Below are positions 53,348-61,478 of a stretch of DNA of 64,000 nucleotides, piece by piece. The stretch is from Thalassobius sp049116315. GTDB taxonomy: Bacteria; Pseudomonadota; Alphaproteobacteria; Rhodobacterales; Rhodobacteraceae. Under the pieces are notes generated by a model. The model was given only the letters and a program-made list of their open reading frames with translations. It ran no database searches and was not told where the DNA came from. Made by a program: the position numbers and the translations under genes. The stretch is from positions 310,001 to 374,000 of the forward strand of contig JAGDZD010000015.1 in the NCBI GenBank assembly GCA_049116315.1, read 5' to 3'. Within the stretch, counting starts at the first letter, position 1; every line of letters starts with the position of its first letter.

Positions 53348-53396
53348 TTGGGGCGCTGCCCCAAACCCCGAGGTATTTTGCCAAGAAAAAGTGGCA
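53348..53396. repeat. Roseobacter-type intergenic repeat element
   Basis: TTGGGGC-GCT-GCCCCAA hairpin (53348-53364) followed by CCCCGAGGTATTTTGCCAAGAAAAAG and a second small stem TGCCA/TGGCA (53379-53396). A partial copy of the tail (GAGTATTT..GCAAGATGAA) is near 5017-5036. Elements of this shape recur between genes in many Rhodobacteraceae; the count here is two. Confidence 0.6.
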
Positions 53397-53412
53397 GTGA
53401 AATGAGGTCGAC

Positions 53413-53862
53413 ATGACGTTGAAAGTGTATTTGGCAGGTGAGATTCACACCGATTGGCGCGCAGAGGTTGCGGCGGGCTGTGCGGGGTTGGACGTTGTGT
53501 TCACGGCGCCGGTGACCGATCACGCGGCCTCAGATGATTGCGGAGTTGCGATCATGGGGGCAGAAGACAGCAAGTTTTGGCATGATTCCAAAGGGGCAAA
53601 GCTGAACGCAATCCGAACCCGCAAAGCGATCGGCGAGGCGGACATTGTGGTTGTGCGGTTTGGTGAGAAATACAAGCAATGGAATGCGGCTTTTGATGCG
53701 GGGCAGGCGGCTGCGCTGGGCAAGTCCGTCATTGTCATGCATCAGGCAGAACACCAGCATGCGCTGAAAGAGGTGGATGCTGCGGCCTTGGCGGTTGTGG
53801 AAAATGTCCAGCAAGTTGCGGATATTCTGCGCTATGTTCTTGATGGCGTTTTGCCTGCTTAA
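53413..53862 (+). CDS. YtoQ-family protein
   Basis: 149 residues of the YtoQ family (TIGR03646), related in fold to nucleoside 2-deoxyribosyltransferases. Seen: LKVYLAGEIHTDWRAEV at the start, FTAPVTDHAASDDCG, NAIRTRKAIGEADIVVVRFGEKYKQWNAAFDAG in parts, and the HQAEHQHALKEVDAAALAVVE end. No known reaction. A terminator follows 30 bp downstream, before the rpsD promoter. Confidence 0.92.
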   Translation: MTLKVYLAGEIHTDWRAEVAAGCAGLDVVFTAPVTDHAASDDCGVAIMGAEDSKFWHDSKGAKLNAIRTRKAIGEADIVVVRFGEKYKQWNAAFDAGQAAALGKSVIVMHQAEHQHALKEVDAAALAVVENVQQVADILRYVLDGVLPA

Positions 53863-53893
53863 GGGGCTGAATTTAGACTTTATGACTTGAGCG

Positions 53894-53930
53894 CGCCGCC
53901 CTTTGAAGAGAGGGGCGGCGTTTTGCGTTT
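53894..53930 (+). terminator. Terminator after ytoQ
   Basis: CGCCGCCC (53894-53901) pairs with GGGCGGCG (53913-53920); TTTTGCGTTTT follows. Confidence 0.9.
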
Positions 53931-53997
53931 TCATGCTTTGAGTTTGGGAGAGGTGATGGGAGGCGTGCGGGTTTTTTGCAGAAGGGTGAGAAGCGCG

Positions 53998-54025
53998 TTG
54001 ACTCTGGTGTGGTCCTCTATATAAG
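53998..54025 (+). promoter_or_regulatory. rpsD promoter
   Basis: TTGACT (53998-54003), 16-bp spacer, TATAAG (54020-54025). The best promoter match in the window, as expected for a ribosomal protein gene. Transcription start near 54032. Confidence 0.7.
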
Positions 54026-54049
54026 CGCGGCTTCATTGGTGTTGGTGGC

Positions 54050-54119
54050 CCCCGCAAGGGGATGCCTGTCAAGGGTTCGCCCAAGAGGACAACGCCCTTC
54101 ATAGTCGCCCCTGTGGGCG
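54050..54119 (+). promoter_or_regulatory. Structured rpsD leader
   Basis: The leader of about 110 nt holds a tetraloop hairpin CCCC-GCAA-GGGG (54050-54061) and CGCCC-CTGT-GGGCG (54106-54119), the latter 10 nt before the AAGGAG ribosome site. S4 represses its own operon in E. coli by binding leader RNA; a similar role here is inference. Confidence 0.4.
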
Positions 54120-54142
54120 TCGCTCTAAGAAGGAGATCAGCC

Positions 54143-54763
54143 GTGACTAAACGTACGTCTGCCAAGTATAAAATTGACCGCCGCATGGGCGAAAACATTT
54201 GGGGCCGCCCCAAATCCCCTGTAAATCGTCGTGAATATGGCCCCGGCCAGCACGGTCAGCGCCGTAAAGGCAAGCTGTCTGATTTCGGTACACAGCTGCG
54301 CGCCAAGCAAAAGCTGAAAGGTTACTACGGTGATCTGACCGAGAAGCAGTTCCGTCGCATCTATGGCGAAGCTGAGCGTGTAAAAGGCGATACCGGTGAA
54401 AACCTGATCGGTCTGCTGGAGCGTCGTCTGGACGCCGTTGTTTACCGTGCCAAATTTGTTGCGACCGTATTTGCGGCGCGTCAGTTTGTGAACCACGGTC
54501 ATGTTCTGGTGAACGGCAAGCGCGTCAACATCGCGTCTTACCGTGTCAAAGAGGGTGACGTTGTTGAGGTTCGTGAGAAGTCCAAGCAACTGGCCGTTCT
54601 TTTGGAAGCTGTTCAGCTGACAGAGCGCGATGTGCCTGACTATATCGACGCTGACCACTCCAAAATGACAGCGACATTGGTGCGCACGCCTTCTTTGGGC
54701 GATGTACCATACCCTGTTGTTATGGAACCAAATTTGGTTGTTGAATTCTACGCGAAAAACTAA
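54143..54763 (+). CDS. rpsD: 30S ribosomal protein S4
   Basis: Binds 16S rRNA and nucleates 30S assembly. 206 residues from the GTG at 54143, which has AAGGAGAT 6 nt upstream; this length is usual in Alphaproteobacteria. Seen: MTKRTSAKYKIDRRMGENIWG, GPGQHGQRRKGKLSDFG, and the S4 RNA-binding domain (LERRLDAVVYRAKFV, FVNHGHVLVNGKRVNIASYRV). A longer in-frame read from 54062 has no support. Flanked by a strong promoter and a terminator, so it stands alone rather than in an alpha operon. Confidence 0.98.
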   Translation: MTKRTSAKYKIDRRMGENIWGRPKSPVNRREYGPGQHGQRRKGKLSDFGTQLRAKQKLKGYYGDLTEKQFRRIYGEAERVKGDTGENLIGLLERRLDAVVYRAKFVATVFAARQFVNHGHVLVNGKRVNIASYRVKEGDVVEVREKSKQLAVLLEAVQLTERDVPDYIDADHSKMTATLVRTPSLGDVPYPVVMEPNLVVEFYAKN

Positions 54764-54790
54764 GTTTTTCGCCGCACCACAGAATTTTGG

Positions 54791-54819
54791 AAAACCCGCC
54801 TGTTTCAGGCGGGTTTTTT
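54791..54819 (+). terminator. Terminator after rpsD
   Basis: AAAACCCGCCTG-TTT-CAGGCGGGTTTTTT, a nearly perfect intrinsic terminator with a T6 tail. Confidence 0.97.
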
Positions 54820-55009
54820 GTTTTTTGGGTGATTTGGGTGTTGCGACCTTTGGAAACAGCGTGGCGCAGAGAATGCACCATCGGCTGGGCCGCAATGGTG
54901 CATTATCCGAAAATGCCGTTTGTGCTGGGCTGTGGGTCGGGATGCCAGTTGCACTATGAGAGCACCTTCTCCGCGCACAACGTCTTTGACGTTGGCTGAG
55001 AAATCCGTC

Positions 55010-55459
55010 TTACAGCGGTAACGGACGGCCTTCGGCAATGGCCTCCATCGCGAAGTAAGAGGAAACGCTGTCCAATTCGATGCCCTCGATCAGCCGTTGG
55101 TAAACGCGATCATAGCTGGCCATGTCCTGCGTTACGACCTTCAGTTGATAGTCGTAATCACCACTGATCCGGTGGAAATCGACCACTTCGGGGAGGGTTA
55201 AGACATGGCGTCGAAATCCGGCGAGCCATTCGGCGGAATGATGTCGGGTGCGCAGCATCACAAAAACCACCAGATCCAACCCCATTTTTTGCCGATCAAT
55301 ACGGGCGGTTGATCCCTGCAGCACGCCTGTGTCCGTTAAGGTCTTGAGCCGCCGCCAGCATGCATTTTGAGACAGGCCGACGTGATCGGCCAGTTCGCGC
55401 TGCGACAGGCCACCATCGCGTTGCAAGGCTTCTAAGAGCTGTTTGTCTAAATGATCCAT
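55010..55459 (-). CDS. Lrp/AsnC-family regulator
   Basis: 149 residues. The HTH is DRDGGLSQRELADHVGLSQNACWRRLKTL-like (about residues 12-45), with a C-terminal AsnC/RAM domain (residues about 68-145; LDLVVFVMLRTRHHSAEWL, DYDYQLKVVTQDMASYDRVY). The Q-N-A-C-W-R-R-L motif is typical of Lrp proteins next to amino-acid enzymes. Divergent from the class V aminotransferase, which is its likely target. The 118-bp gap has TTGACA toward the enzyme, but no good -10 pairs with it. Confidence 0.9.
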   Translation of the reverse strand: MDHLDKQLLEALQRDGGLSQRELADHVGLSQNACWRRLKTLTDTGVLQGSTARIDRQKMGLDLVVFVMLRTRHHSAEWLAGFRRHVLTLPEVVDFHRISGDYDYQLKVVTQDMASYDRVYQRLIEGIELDSVSSYFAMEAIAEGRPLPL

Positions 55460-55577
55460 GAATGACCTGTATCATCGATCAATTGACACACAAAGGCAAA
55501 AAATTGGCAATAGAAAGGGGAAGTTTACCCAAAGAGATTGGATCATACTTCATGGGCGAGCAAACAGGAGACGCCAC

Positions 55578-57005
55578 ATGCCCTTTACCCAATTCCGCCA
55601 AGAACTGAACAACGCTTTGCAGGATGGGTCTTTGTGGACCAGCGTTCTGGGCGAGGGGCGGATGATTCCGGGGCTCTATGATGATGTGGCGCTGACCTAT
55701 GCTGATTATGTCGCGTCGGGCCGGGCTTTGCGTCAGATCGAAGATTTTGTGGCAGAGCAGGTTTTGCCGTTTTACGCCAACAGCCACACTGAATCCTCCT
55801 ACTGCGGCTCTTATATCACCACGCTGCGCAACCAAGCCCGCAAGGAAATTGCGACATTGGTTGAGGCGGGGCCAGAAGATGCTGTGATTTTTGCCGGATC
55901 TGGCGCCACGGCGGGCATCAACCGGTTGGTACGCCTGTTTGCAATCGACGAAGCGGAGGCCCCAGTTGTGATCATCGGGCCTTATGAGCACCATTCCAAC
56001 ATTTTGCCATGGCGCGAAACCAAGGCCAAAATCATCGAGATCCAAGAGGCCCCAACAGGCGGTCCAGATATGGATCAACTGCGGGCCGCATTGAATGACC
56101 ATGCAGCGTCGGACTTGGTGATCGGTAGCTTTTCGGCAGCGTCGAACGTGACGGGTATCATCACGGACACTGACGCGGTTACGCGGGTGCTTAAGGCGCA
56201 TGGTGCTTTGGCGGTGTGGGACTTTGCCGGTGGCGGCCCTTATTTGCCGATTTCTATGTCCAGCGGTGACACCAAGAAAGACGCAATTGTTGTCTCACCC
56301 CATAAATTTCCCGGCGGTCCGGGCGCTTCGGGCATTTTGGTTGTGAACGGACAGGCGGTGCGTTTGGATCGCCCCAGCTGGCCGGGCGGCGGCACCGTAA
56401 CCTATGTGTCCCCATGGGAGCACGACTATGCCCAAAGCCTTGAAGCCAGAGAAGAGGCCGGAACCCCCAATATTATTGGCGATATCCGCGCAGCTTTGGC
56501 CTTTGTTGTGAAAGATGTGATTGGCGACGCGCGGATCCAAGAGCGCGAGCATCGCTATAGCGCTCTGGCCGAGAAGGCCTGGGCGAACACCCCCGAAATC
56601 ACCATCCTTGGCGGCGAAGTTGCCAACCGGTTGCCGATCTTTTCTTTGGTCATTCGCGATCAAAACGGCCAAGCGGTCAGCCCGCTGCTGATCACAATGA
56701 TGCTAAGCGACATCTATGGGGTGCAGGTGCGGGGCGGTTGTTCTTGTGCGGGGCCATATGGTCATCGTCTGTTGGAGATTGATGCGGAAAAGGCACATGA
56801 GATGCGCGCCGACATCGTCGCAGGCAACACCCGCGAAAAACCGGGTTGGGTGCGCCTGAACTTTAGCTACATGATGCAAGAAGACACGGCCAAGCGGATT
56901 GCCGCAGCCGTGGAAGAGCTGAGCCGGACGTGGCAAACTCACCTGCCGCACTACACAATTGATGCCAGAACGGGACAGCCGACACGGAACCTGCACGCTG
57001 CGTAA
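55578..57005 (+). CDS. Class V aminotransferase / cysteine-desulfurase-like PLP enzyme
   Basis: 475 residues from the ATG at 55578 (AGGAG 8 nt upstream); an in-frame read to 55458 has no such site. PLP fold type I. The Schiff-base lysine is in VSPHKFPGGPG (near residue 240), and SYCGSYITTLRNQARKEI and SGATAGINRLVRLF give the PLP phosphate and ring contacts. A cysteine-rich RGGCSCAGPYGHRLL segment resembles desulfurase loops. Length and context (divergent Lrp) suggest an amino-acid lyase or transaminase rather than an Fe-S assembly IscS/SufS. Substrate unknown. Confidence 0.85.
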   Translation: MPFTQFRQELNNALQDGSLWTSVLGEGRMIPGLYDDVALTYADYVASGRALRQIEDFVAEQVLPFYANSHTESSYCGSYITTLRNQARKEIATLVEAGPEDAVIFAGSGATAGINRLVRLFAIDEAEAPVVIIGPYEHHSNILPWRETKAKIIEIQEAPTGGPDMDQLRAALNDHAASDLVIGSFSAASNVTGIITDTDAVTRVLKAHGALAVWDFAGGGPYLPISMSSGDTKKDAIVVSPHKFPGGPGASGILVVNGQAVRLDRPSWPGGGTVTYVSPWEHDYAQSLEAREEAGTPNIIGDIRAALAFVVKDVIGDARIQEREHRYSALAEKAWANTPEITILGGEVANRLPIFSLVIRDQNGQAVSPLLITMMLSDIYGVQVRGGCSCAGPYGHRLLEIDAEKAHEMRADIVAGNTREKPGWVRLNFSYMMQEDTAKRIAAAVEELSRTWQTHLPHYTIDARTGQPTRNLHAA

Positions 57006-57065
57006 CGATGGTGCTTTTCCTTAGTCATTAGGGGCGTTATTGAGAGGCGGATAAGGAGCCTTACA

Positions 57066-58151
57066 ATGACCAAGATTGCGCCTCAGCCCGGTATCATGGA
57101 GATCGCCCCCTACGTGGGTGGTGCGAGCCATGTCGAGGGCGTTGCAAATGTCGTGAAGCTCAGCTCGAACGAGAATCCGTTTGGGCCAAGTCCGGATGTG
57201 GCCGAGGCCGTGCGCCGCGCCATGTTTGAACTGCATCGATACCCCGGTGTTGATCACGCGGCTTTGCGCACAGCAATTTCAGACATCCACGGTGTGGTGG
57301 CTGAAAATGTGATCTGTGGTGTTGGCTCTGACGAAGTGCTGCAATTCATTGCGCAGTGCTTTTCGGGACCGGGTGATGAGGTGATCTATACCGAGCACGG
57401 GTTTTCGATGTATCCCATTTTGGCCCACGCGGCGGGGGCGACCCCTGTCAAAGTGGATGAAACCAATCGTGTGGTGGACGTCGACAAAATCCTTGCAGCT
57501 TGCACAGAGCGCACGCGTATTGTCTTTATTGCCAACCCCGGCAATCCAACCGGCACGATGATCGATCTGGATGAGTGCGCGCGCTTGGCCGACAACCTGC
57601 CCGAGGGTGCGTTGCTGGTGTTGGATGGGGCCTACGCTGAATTTGTTGGTGAATACGATGGCGGTGCTGCGCTGGTGGAAAGCCGCGACAACGTTGTGAT
57701 GACCCGCACCTTTTCCAAGATCTATGGGTTGGGTGGTCTGCGGATTGGTTGGGGCTATGCACCCCATGCGTTGATCGACGTTATGAATCGCATCCGCCAG
57801 CCCTTCAACCTGTCCACGGTTCAGCTGTCTGCTGCCGAAGCTGCGGTGCGCGACACGGCCTATACTGAAAAATGCCGACTGGACAACGAACGCCTGCGCA
57901 AGATGATGGTCGAACAACTGGCCGTACACGGCGTTGAGGCAGACCTGTCGCAGACAAACTTTATTCTGGCCCGCTTTAACAGTCAGGCCGAAGCTGAAGG
58001 CTGTGACGACTATCTTAAATCGCTTGGGTTTATCGTGCGTCGTGTCGCCGGCTATGGTCTGCCACATTGCCTGCGGATCACCGTCGGTGATGAACCTGCG
58101 TGCCGCAGTGTGACCCATGCTATTGGTAAGTTCAAAGGTGGCGATACATGA
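57066..58151 (+). CDS. hisC: Histidinol-phosphate / aromatic aminotransferase
   Basis: Class I/II PLP aminotransferase. 361 residues. Seen: LSSNENPFGPSP near residue 36, NPGNPTGTMIDLDEC, DGAYAEF, and the PLP lysine in TRTFSKIYGLGGLRIGW. AAGGAG precedes the ATG. The stop overlaps the start of tyrA (ATGA), so its place is likely tyrosine and phenylalanine synthesis, although HisC-type enzymes often do histidinol phosphate too. Other his genes are not in the window. Confidence 0.92.
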   Translation: MTKIAPQPGIMEIAPYVGGASHVEGVANVVKLSSNENPFGPSPDVAEAVRRAMFELHRYPGVDHAALRTAISDIHGVVAENVICGVGSDEVLQFIAQCFSGPGDEVIYTEHGFSMYPILAHAAGATPVKVDETNRVVDVDKILAACTERTRIVFIANPGNPTGTMIDLDECARLADNLPEGALLVLDGAYAEFVGEYDGGAALVESRDNVVMTRTFSKIYGLGGLRIGWGYAPHALIDVMNRIRQPFNLSTVQLSAAEAAVRDTAYTEKCRLDNERLRKMMVEQLAVHGVEADLSQTNFILARFNSQAEAEGCDDYLKSLGFIVRRVAGYGLPHCLRITVGDEPACRSVTHAIGKFKGGDT

Positions 58152-59065
58152 GCCGCCCGTTTGAAAAGGTTGCTCTGATTGGATTGGGGCTGATCGCGAG
58201 CTCGATGTTTTGGGCGATCAAGCGCCGCGACGTGGCAAGCTGTGTGTCGGGCTATGCTCGGTCTCAGGAAACCCGTGACACGGCGCGCCGGATTGGCCTG
58301 TGCGACGAAGTTTGCGATAGCCTGAGTGACGTTGTGAAAGACGCTGATCTGGTGGTGCTATGCGTCCCGGTTGGCGCGATGGGCGCGGTTGCGGCGGAAA
58401 TTGCACCGCACCTAAAACCCGGAGCAATCGTCAGTGATGTTGGATCGGTCAAGCGCTCGGTGATCGATGCGGTGCGCCCGCATATTCCCGAAGGTGTGCA
58501 TTTTGTTGGCACGCACCCGATGGCAGGGACCGAACATTCGGGTCCGGAATCTGGCTTTGATACGCTATTTGACAATCGCTGGTGTCTGGTGGTCCCGGAT
58601 GGCGCCCCCGAAGAGGCAACAGCGCGCATCGAGACTTTTTGGGAAAGCCTTGGGGCCAACTGCGAACGTTTGGACGTTGAGCACCATGATATGGTCTGCG
58701 CCGTCGTGAGCCACATTCCGCACCTTATTGCCTATACGATGGTGGGGGTTGCGGATGATCTGCGCCGGGTCTCGGATCAAGAGGTCATCAAGTATTCTGC
58801 AGCTGGATTTCGCGACTTTACCCGTATCGCTGCCAGTGACCCGACCATGTGGCGGGATGTGTTTATGACCAACAAAGATGCCACGCTTGAGGTGTTGGGG
58901 CGCTTTACCGAAGAGCTGTTTGCTTTGCAGCGGTCCATTCGTACCGGCGACGGGGAACAGTTACACGACTATTTTACCCGCACACGCGCTATTCGCCGTG
59001 GTATCATCGAGGCGGGGCAAGACACCGAAGCCCCTGATTTTGGACGGACGAAGGCGCATTCATGA
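58148..59065 (+). CDS. tyrA: Prephenate/arogenate dehydrogenase
   Basis: NAD(P)-dependent oxidative decarboxylation toward tyrosine. 305 residues. Nucleotide motif ALIGLGLIASSMFWA; the usual GLGLIGSS has Ala for the last Gly. GTHPMAGTEHSGPESGF near residue 120, and SHIPHLIAYTMV and FRDFTRIAASDPTMWRDVF are the conserved substrate segments. Overlaps hisC by 4 bp upstream and the extensin gene by 4 bp downstream. No ACT domain, so feedback control, if any, is through the core. Confidence 0.94.
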   Translation: MSRPFEKVALIGLGLIASSMFWAIKRRDVASCVSGYARSQETRDTARRIGLCDEVCDSLSDVVKDADLVVLCVPVGAMGAVAAEIAPHLKPGAIVSDVGSVKRSVIDAVRPHIPEGVHFVGTHPMAGTEHSGPESGFDTLFDNRWCLVVPDGAPEEATARIETFWESLGANCERLDVEHHDMVCAVVSHIPHLIAYTMVGVADDLRRVSDQEVIKYSAAGFRDFTRIAASDPTMWRDVFMTNKDATLEVLGRFTEELFALQRSIRTGDGEQLHDYFTRTRAIRRGIIEAGQDTEAPDFGRTKAHS

Positions 59066-59829
59066 TGCGAAAGCTCGGGCTTCTCGGGTTACTTTTTTGG
59101 GCCAGTGCTGTGCAGGCGGAACCGCCCGGGCAGACTTTGCGCCCGGTTGCGCGCCCAACGACGAGTGTCGATGTGGCACAAAGCATTATCACACAGATCA
59201 CACCTCAGCTTTTGTCCAATCAGGCTGGACGCACGACATTGCGCCCTGTGGCACGTCCCGCAAGCGTGGTGAATGCGGCGCGCACCAGTCGCCGGCTGCG
59301 GCGCAAAGGTGCGGTGTGCAATGATTTGGACCTGCAAGGCGAGGTGGTGGGGCGGGTGCCGGGCAAGCTGAACGGTTGCGGCGTCAGCGACGCTATTCGG
59401 TTGCGCTCTGTCTCGGGGGTGACCCTAAGCCATCCCGCCATGTTGGATTGCACCACTGCCAAAGCGCTCAAGCAATGGGTCGACAAGGGGCTGAAACCCT
59501 CGATAGGCCGCTATGGTGGCGGGCCAAGTTCGATGCGGGTGATGGCAAGCTATTCCTGTCGCACGCGCAACAGCAAACCGGGCGCAAAGATTTCGGAACA
59601 TGGACGCGGCAGAGCGATCGATATCGGCGGGGTCACGTTGAAAAACGGCGAAACAATCTCGGTTCTGTCAAACTGGAATGACCGCAAAAAGGGCAAGATC
59701 CTGCGCAAAATGCACTCTGCGGCCTGTGGGCCGTTTGGCACGGTTTTGGGGCCCGAAAGCGACCGACACCACAAAGATCACTTCCACTTTGATACAGCGC
59801 GTTATCGGTCTGGCCCGTATTGCCGCTGA
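59062..59829 (+). CDS. Secreted extensin-like C-domain protein
   Basis: 255 residues (start ATG at 59062 or 59065). Signal peptide about 1-18 (MRKLGLLGLLFWASAVQA). The linker carries TLRPVARP twice (residues 25-32 and 59-66). The C-terminal extensin-like domain (PF06904; CTTAKALKQWVDKGLKPS, SCRTRNSKPGAKISEHGRGRAIDIGG in parts, HKDHFHFDTARYRSGPYCR) has the His/Asp residues of a LAS/DD-peptidase-like zinc site. It is probably a periplasmic peptidoglycan peptidase or binder; activity is not established for the family. Coupled to tyrA, which looks like chance rather than function. Ends exactly where the convergent DUF2125 gene ends. Confidence 0.88.
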   Translation: MMRKLGLLGLLFWASAVQAEPPGQTLRPVARPTTSVDVAQSIITQITPQLLSNQAGRTTLRPVARPASVVNAARTSRRLRRKGAVCNDLDLQGEVVGRVPGKLNGCGVSDAIRLRSVSGVTLSHPAMLDCTTAKALKQWVDKGLKPSIGRYGGGPSSMRVMASYSCRTRNSKPGAKISEHGRGRAIDIGGVTLKNGETISVLSNWNDRKKGKILRKMHSAACGPFGTVLGPESDRHHKDHFHFDTARYRSGPYCR

Positions 59830-60831
59830 TCAGCGCAGCTGAAAGACAGGGGCGTGCGCAATCGGGAAGGGACCAAAGAAAACCCGGCCTTCGCGCAGCT
59901 CTAGCGGTAGATCCAGCGTTTCAGAATTCCCAGACGCGCCCGCAAGCATTGTCAGCCCATTTTCCACCTGCTGCGCCAAACCTTCGGGCAACGCCCCAAG
60001 CGTGACGGCCAGTTTAAGAATATCACGCCAGTTGCGCGCTTTGATGGTGATGGTGCCATTGGCCAAACCGTTGGCATCGATTTTCAGCTGACCTGCAGCG
60101 GCCAATTGCAGCTCTCCCCATGAGGCGTCGATCAGATTCAGCGTCAGCTCTGTGGGTTGGGGGCGTTCCTGCTCCAAGGCGAACCGGTCCCAAGGAGCAT
60201 CAAACGCCAAGGTCACGTCGGCTTTCAACGATGACAAGGTCTGTGGCAGATCCAAACTTTCTGCAATCAACGAACGCAGCGCTTTTGAGGGGGCAAATTC
60301 ATCTGCGGATAGGGCGACCTGATATTGATGCGCATCACCGGGCAATCTGCGCAGGGCAAACTGTAGCGAAGACATCTGGGTTGCGTCCCCGCCGCGCGGT
60401 GCGATGCGCAACGCGTCCGCCTGCAAGTTGACCCGATCCAGCGCCAAAGACAGCGCAGGATCAACCACCAAGCTGGCCTGCATTTTTGAACTGAGGATAT
60501 CAAATTTCTGATTTGGCGTGGCCAGAAGTTGTTCGTTCGGCCAGACCGCGATCACGTGGTGAGGCTTATAACTCAGCGCCAGAACTTGAAAAAAGGAGGC
60601 TTCCCAAGCCCAGCCTGTGCGCGGATCCGCTAAGGCGACATCGGTGAGCGTGGTGTCAAAGCGGCTGGCAAAGCCTTTGACGGACAGAGCGCTGTATTCT
60701 GCGGCCCAACCTTCGGCGCGGCGGGCTTCAAACCACTGGGCAAAACCTGACTTCACACCCTGAGAGCCAATGGTCCAATAGCCGGCCCAAATCCCGGATG
60801 CGATGAGGATCACAATTAGTAGGCGTTTCAT
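59830..60831 (-). CDS. DUF2125-domain protein
   Basis: 333 residues of the alphaproteobacterial DUF2125 family. Signal anchor or peptide at 1-18 (LLIVILIASGIWAGYWTI). The rest is beta-rich, with FDTTLTDVALADPRTGWAWEASFFQVLALSYKP (in parts) near residue 60 and repeated strand pairs thereafter. Probably periplasmic or membrane-tethered; family role unknown. Abuts the extensin stop with no gap. Divergent from the ChaC-like gene. Confidence 0.88.
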   Translation of the reverse strand: MKRLLIVILIASGIWAGYWTIGSQGVKSGFAQWFEARRAEGWAAEYSALSVKGFASRFDTTLTDVALADPRTGWAWEASFFQVLALSYKPHHVIAVWPNEQLLATPNQKFDILSSKMQASLVVDPALSLALDRVNLQADALRIAPRGGDATQMSSLQFALRRLPGDAHQYQVALSADEFAPSKALRSLIAESLDLPQTLSSLKADVTLAFDAPWDRFALEQERPQPTELTLNLIDASWGELQLAAAGQLKIDANGLANGTITIKARNWRDILKLAVTLGALPEGLAQQVENGLTMLAGASGNSETLDLPLELREGRVFFGPFPIAHAPVFQLR

Positions 60832-60898
60832 CTGTCTGGGCCCTTTTCAGTCTGCTCAGGGTGGTGTTTACAGGGAGCAGAGATAAAGGACCAGATGC

Positions 60899-61429
60899 AT
60901 GACTATGTGGGTTTTTGGATACGGATCGTTGTTGTGGAACCCCGGGTTTGACCCGGTGGAATCTTCGTTGGCCAGCCTGCCCGAATATCACCGCAGCTTT
61001 TGCATGCGCTCGATCCACCATCGCGGGACGGATGAAAAGCCCGGTCTGGTGTTGGCCTTGGATGAGCAAGCGCAAGCGCGGTGTCATGGTTTGGCCCTTC
61101 GGGTTGACCCCTCTCAAGAAAAAGAGGTTCTGGCCTATCTGCGAGATCGCGAATTGGTCAGCTCTGCCTATCTTGAGAAGGTTCTTCAAGTTGAGCTGGC
61201 AGATGGGCGCAAGGTCGACGCTGTGACCTATGTGATTGATGCGGATCATGATCAGTATTGCGGGGGTTTGGACCTCGAAGAGCAGGCGCAAATCATCTCT
61301 GTTGCGGTGGGCGGGCGTGGCCCCAATACCGAATATCTTTATAACACTGCCGCCCATTTGACCGAACTGGGCATTCAGGACACAGAAATGGATTGGCTCT
61401 CTGCTCGGGTGCGCATGCTAAGTGCATAA
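60899..61429 (+). CDS. ChaC-like gamma-glutamylcyclotransferase
   Basis: 176 residues. The GGCT fold begins with WVFGYGSLLWNPGFD, the ChaC substrate loop; the presumed catalytic Glu is in AYLRDREL (near residue 85). ChaC enzymes split glutathione into 5-oxoproline and Cys-Gly. AAAGGA precedes the first ATG (60899); a second Met is two codons on. No transport or glutathione genes are adjacent. A weak hydrophobic character excludes a signal peptide, so it is cytoplasmic. Confidence 0.93.
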   Translation: MTMWVFGYGSLLWNPGFDPVESSLASLPEYHRSFCMRSIHHRGTDEKPGLVLALDEQAQARCHGLALRVDPSQEKEVLAYLRDRELVSSAYLEKVLQVELADGRKVDAVTYVIDADHDQYCGGLDLEEQAQIISVAVGGRGPNTEYLYNTAAHLTELGIQDTEMDWLSARVRMLSA

Positions 61430-61478
61430 GTCCTTGGCTTGATGCGCAGATCAGCCTAAAGTCGCGTCAACCAAAACA

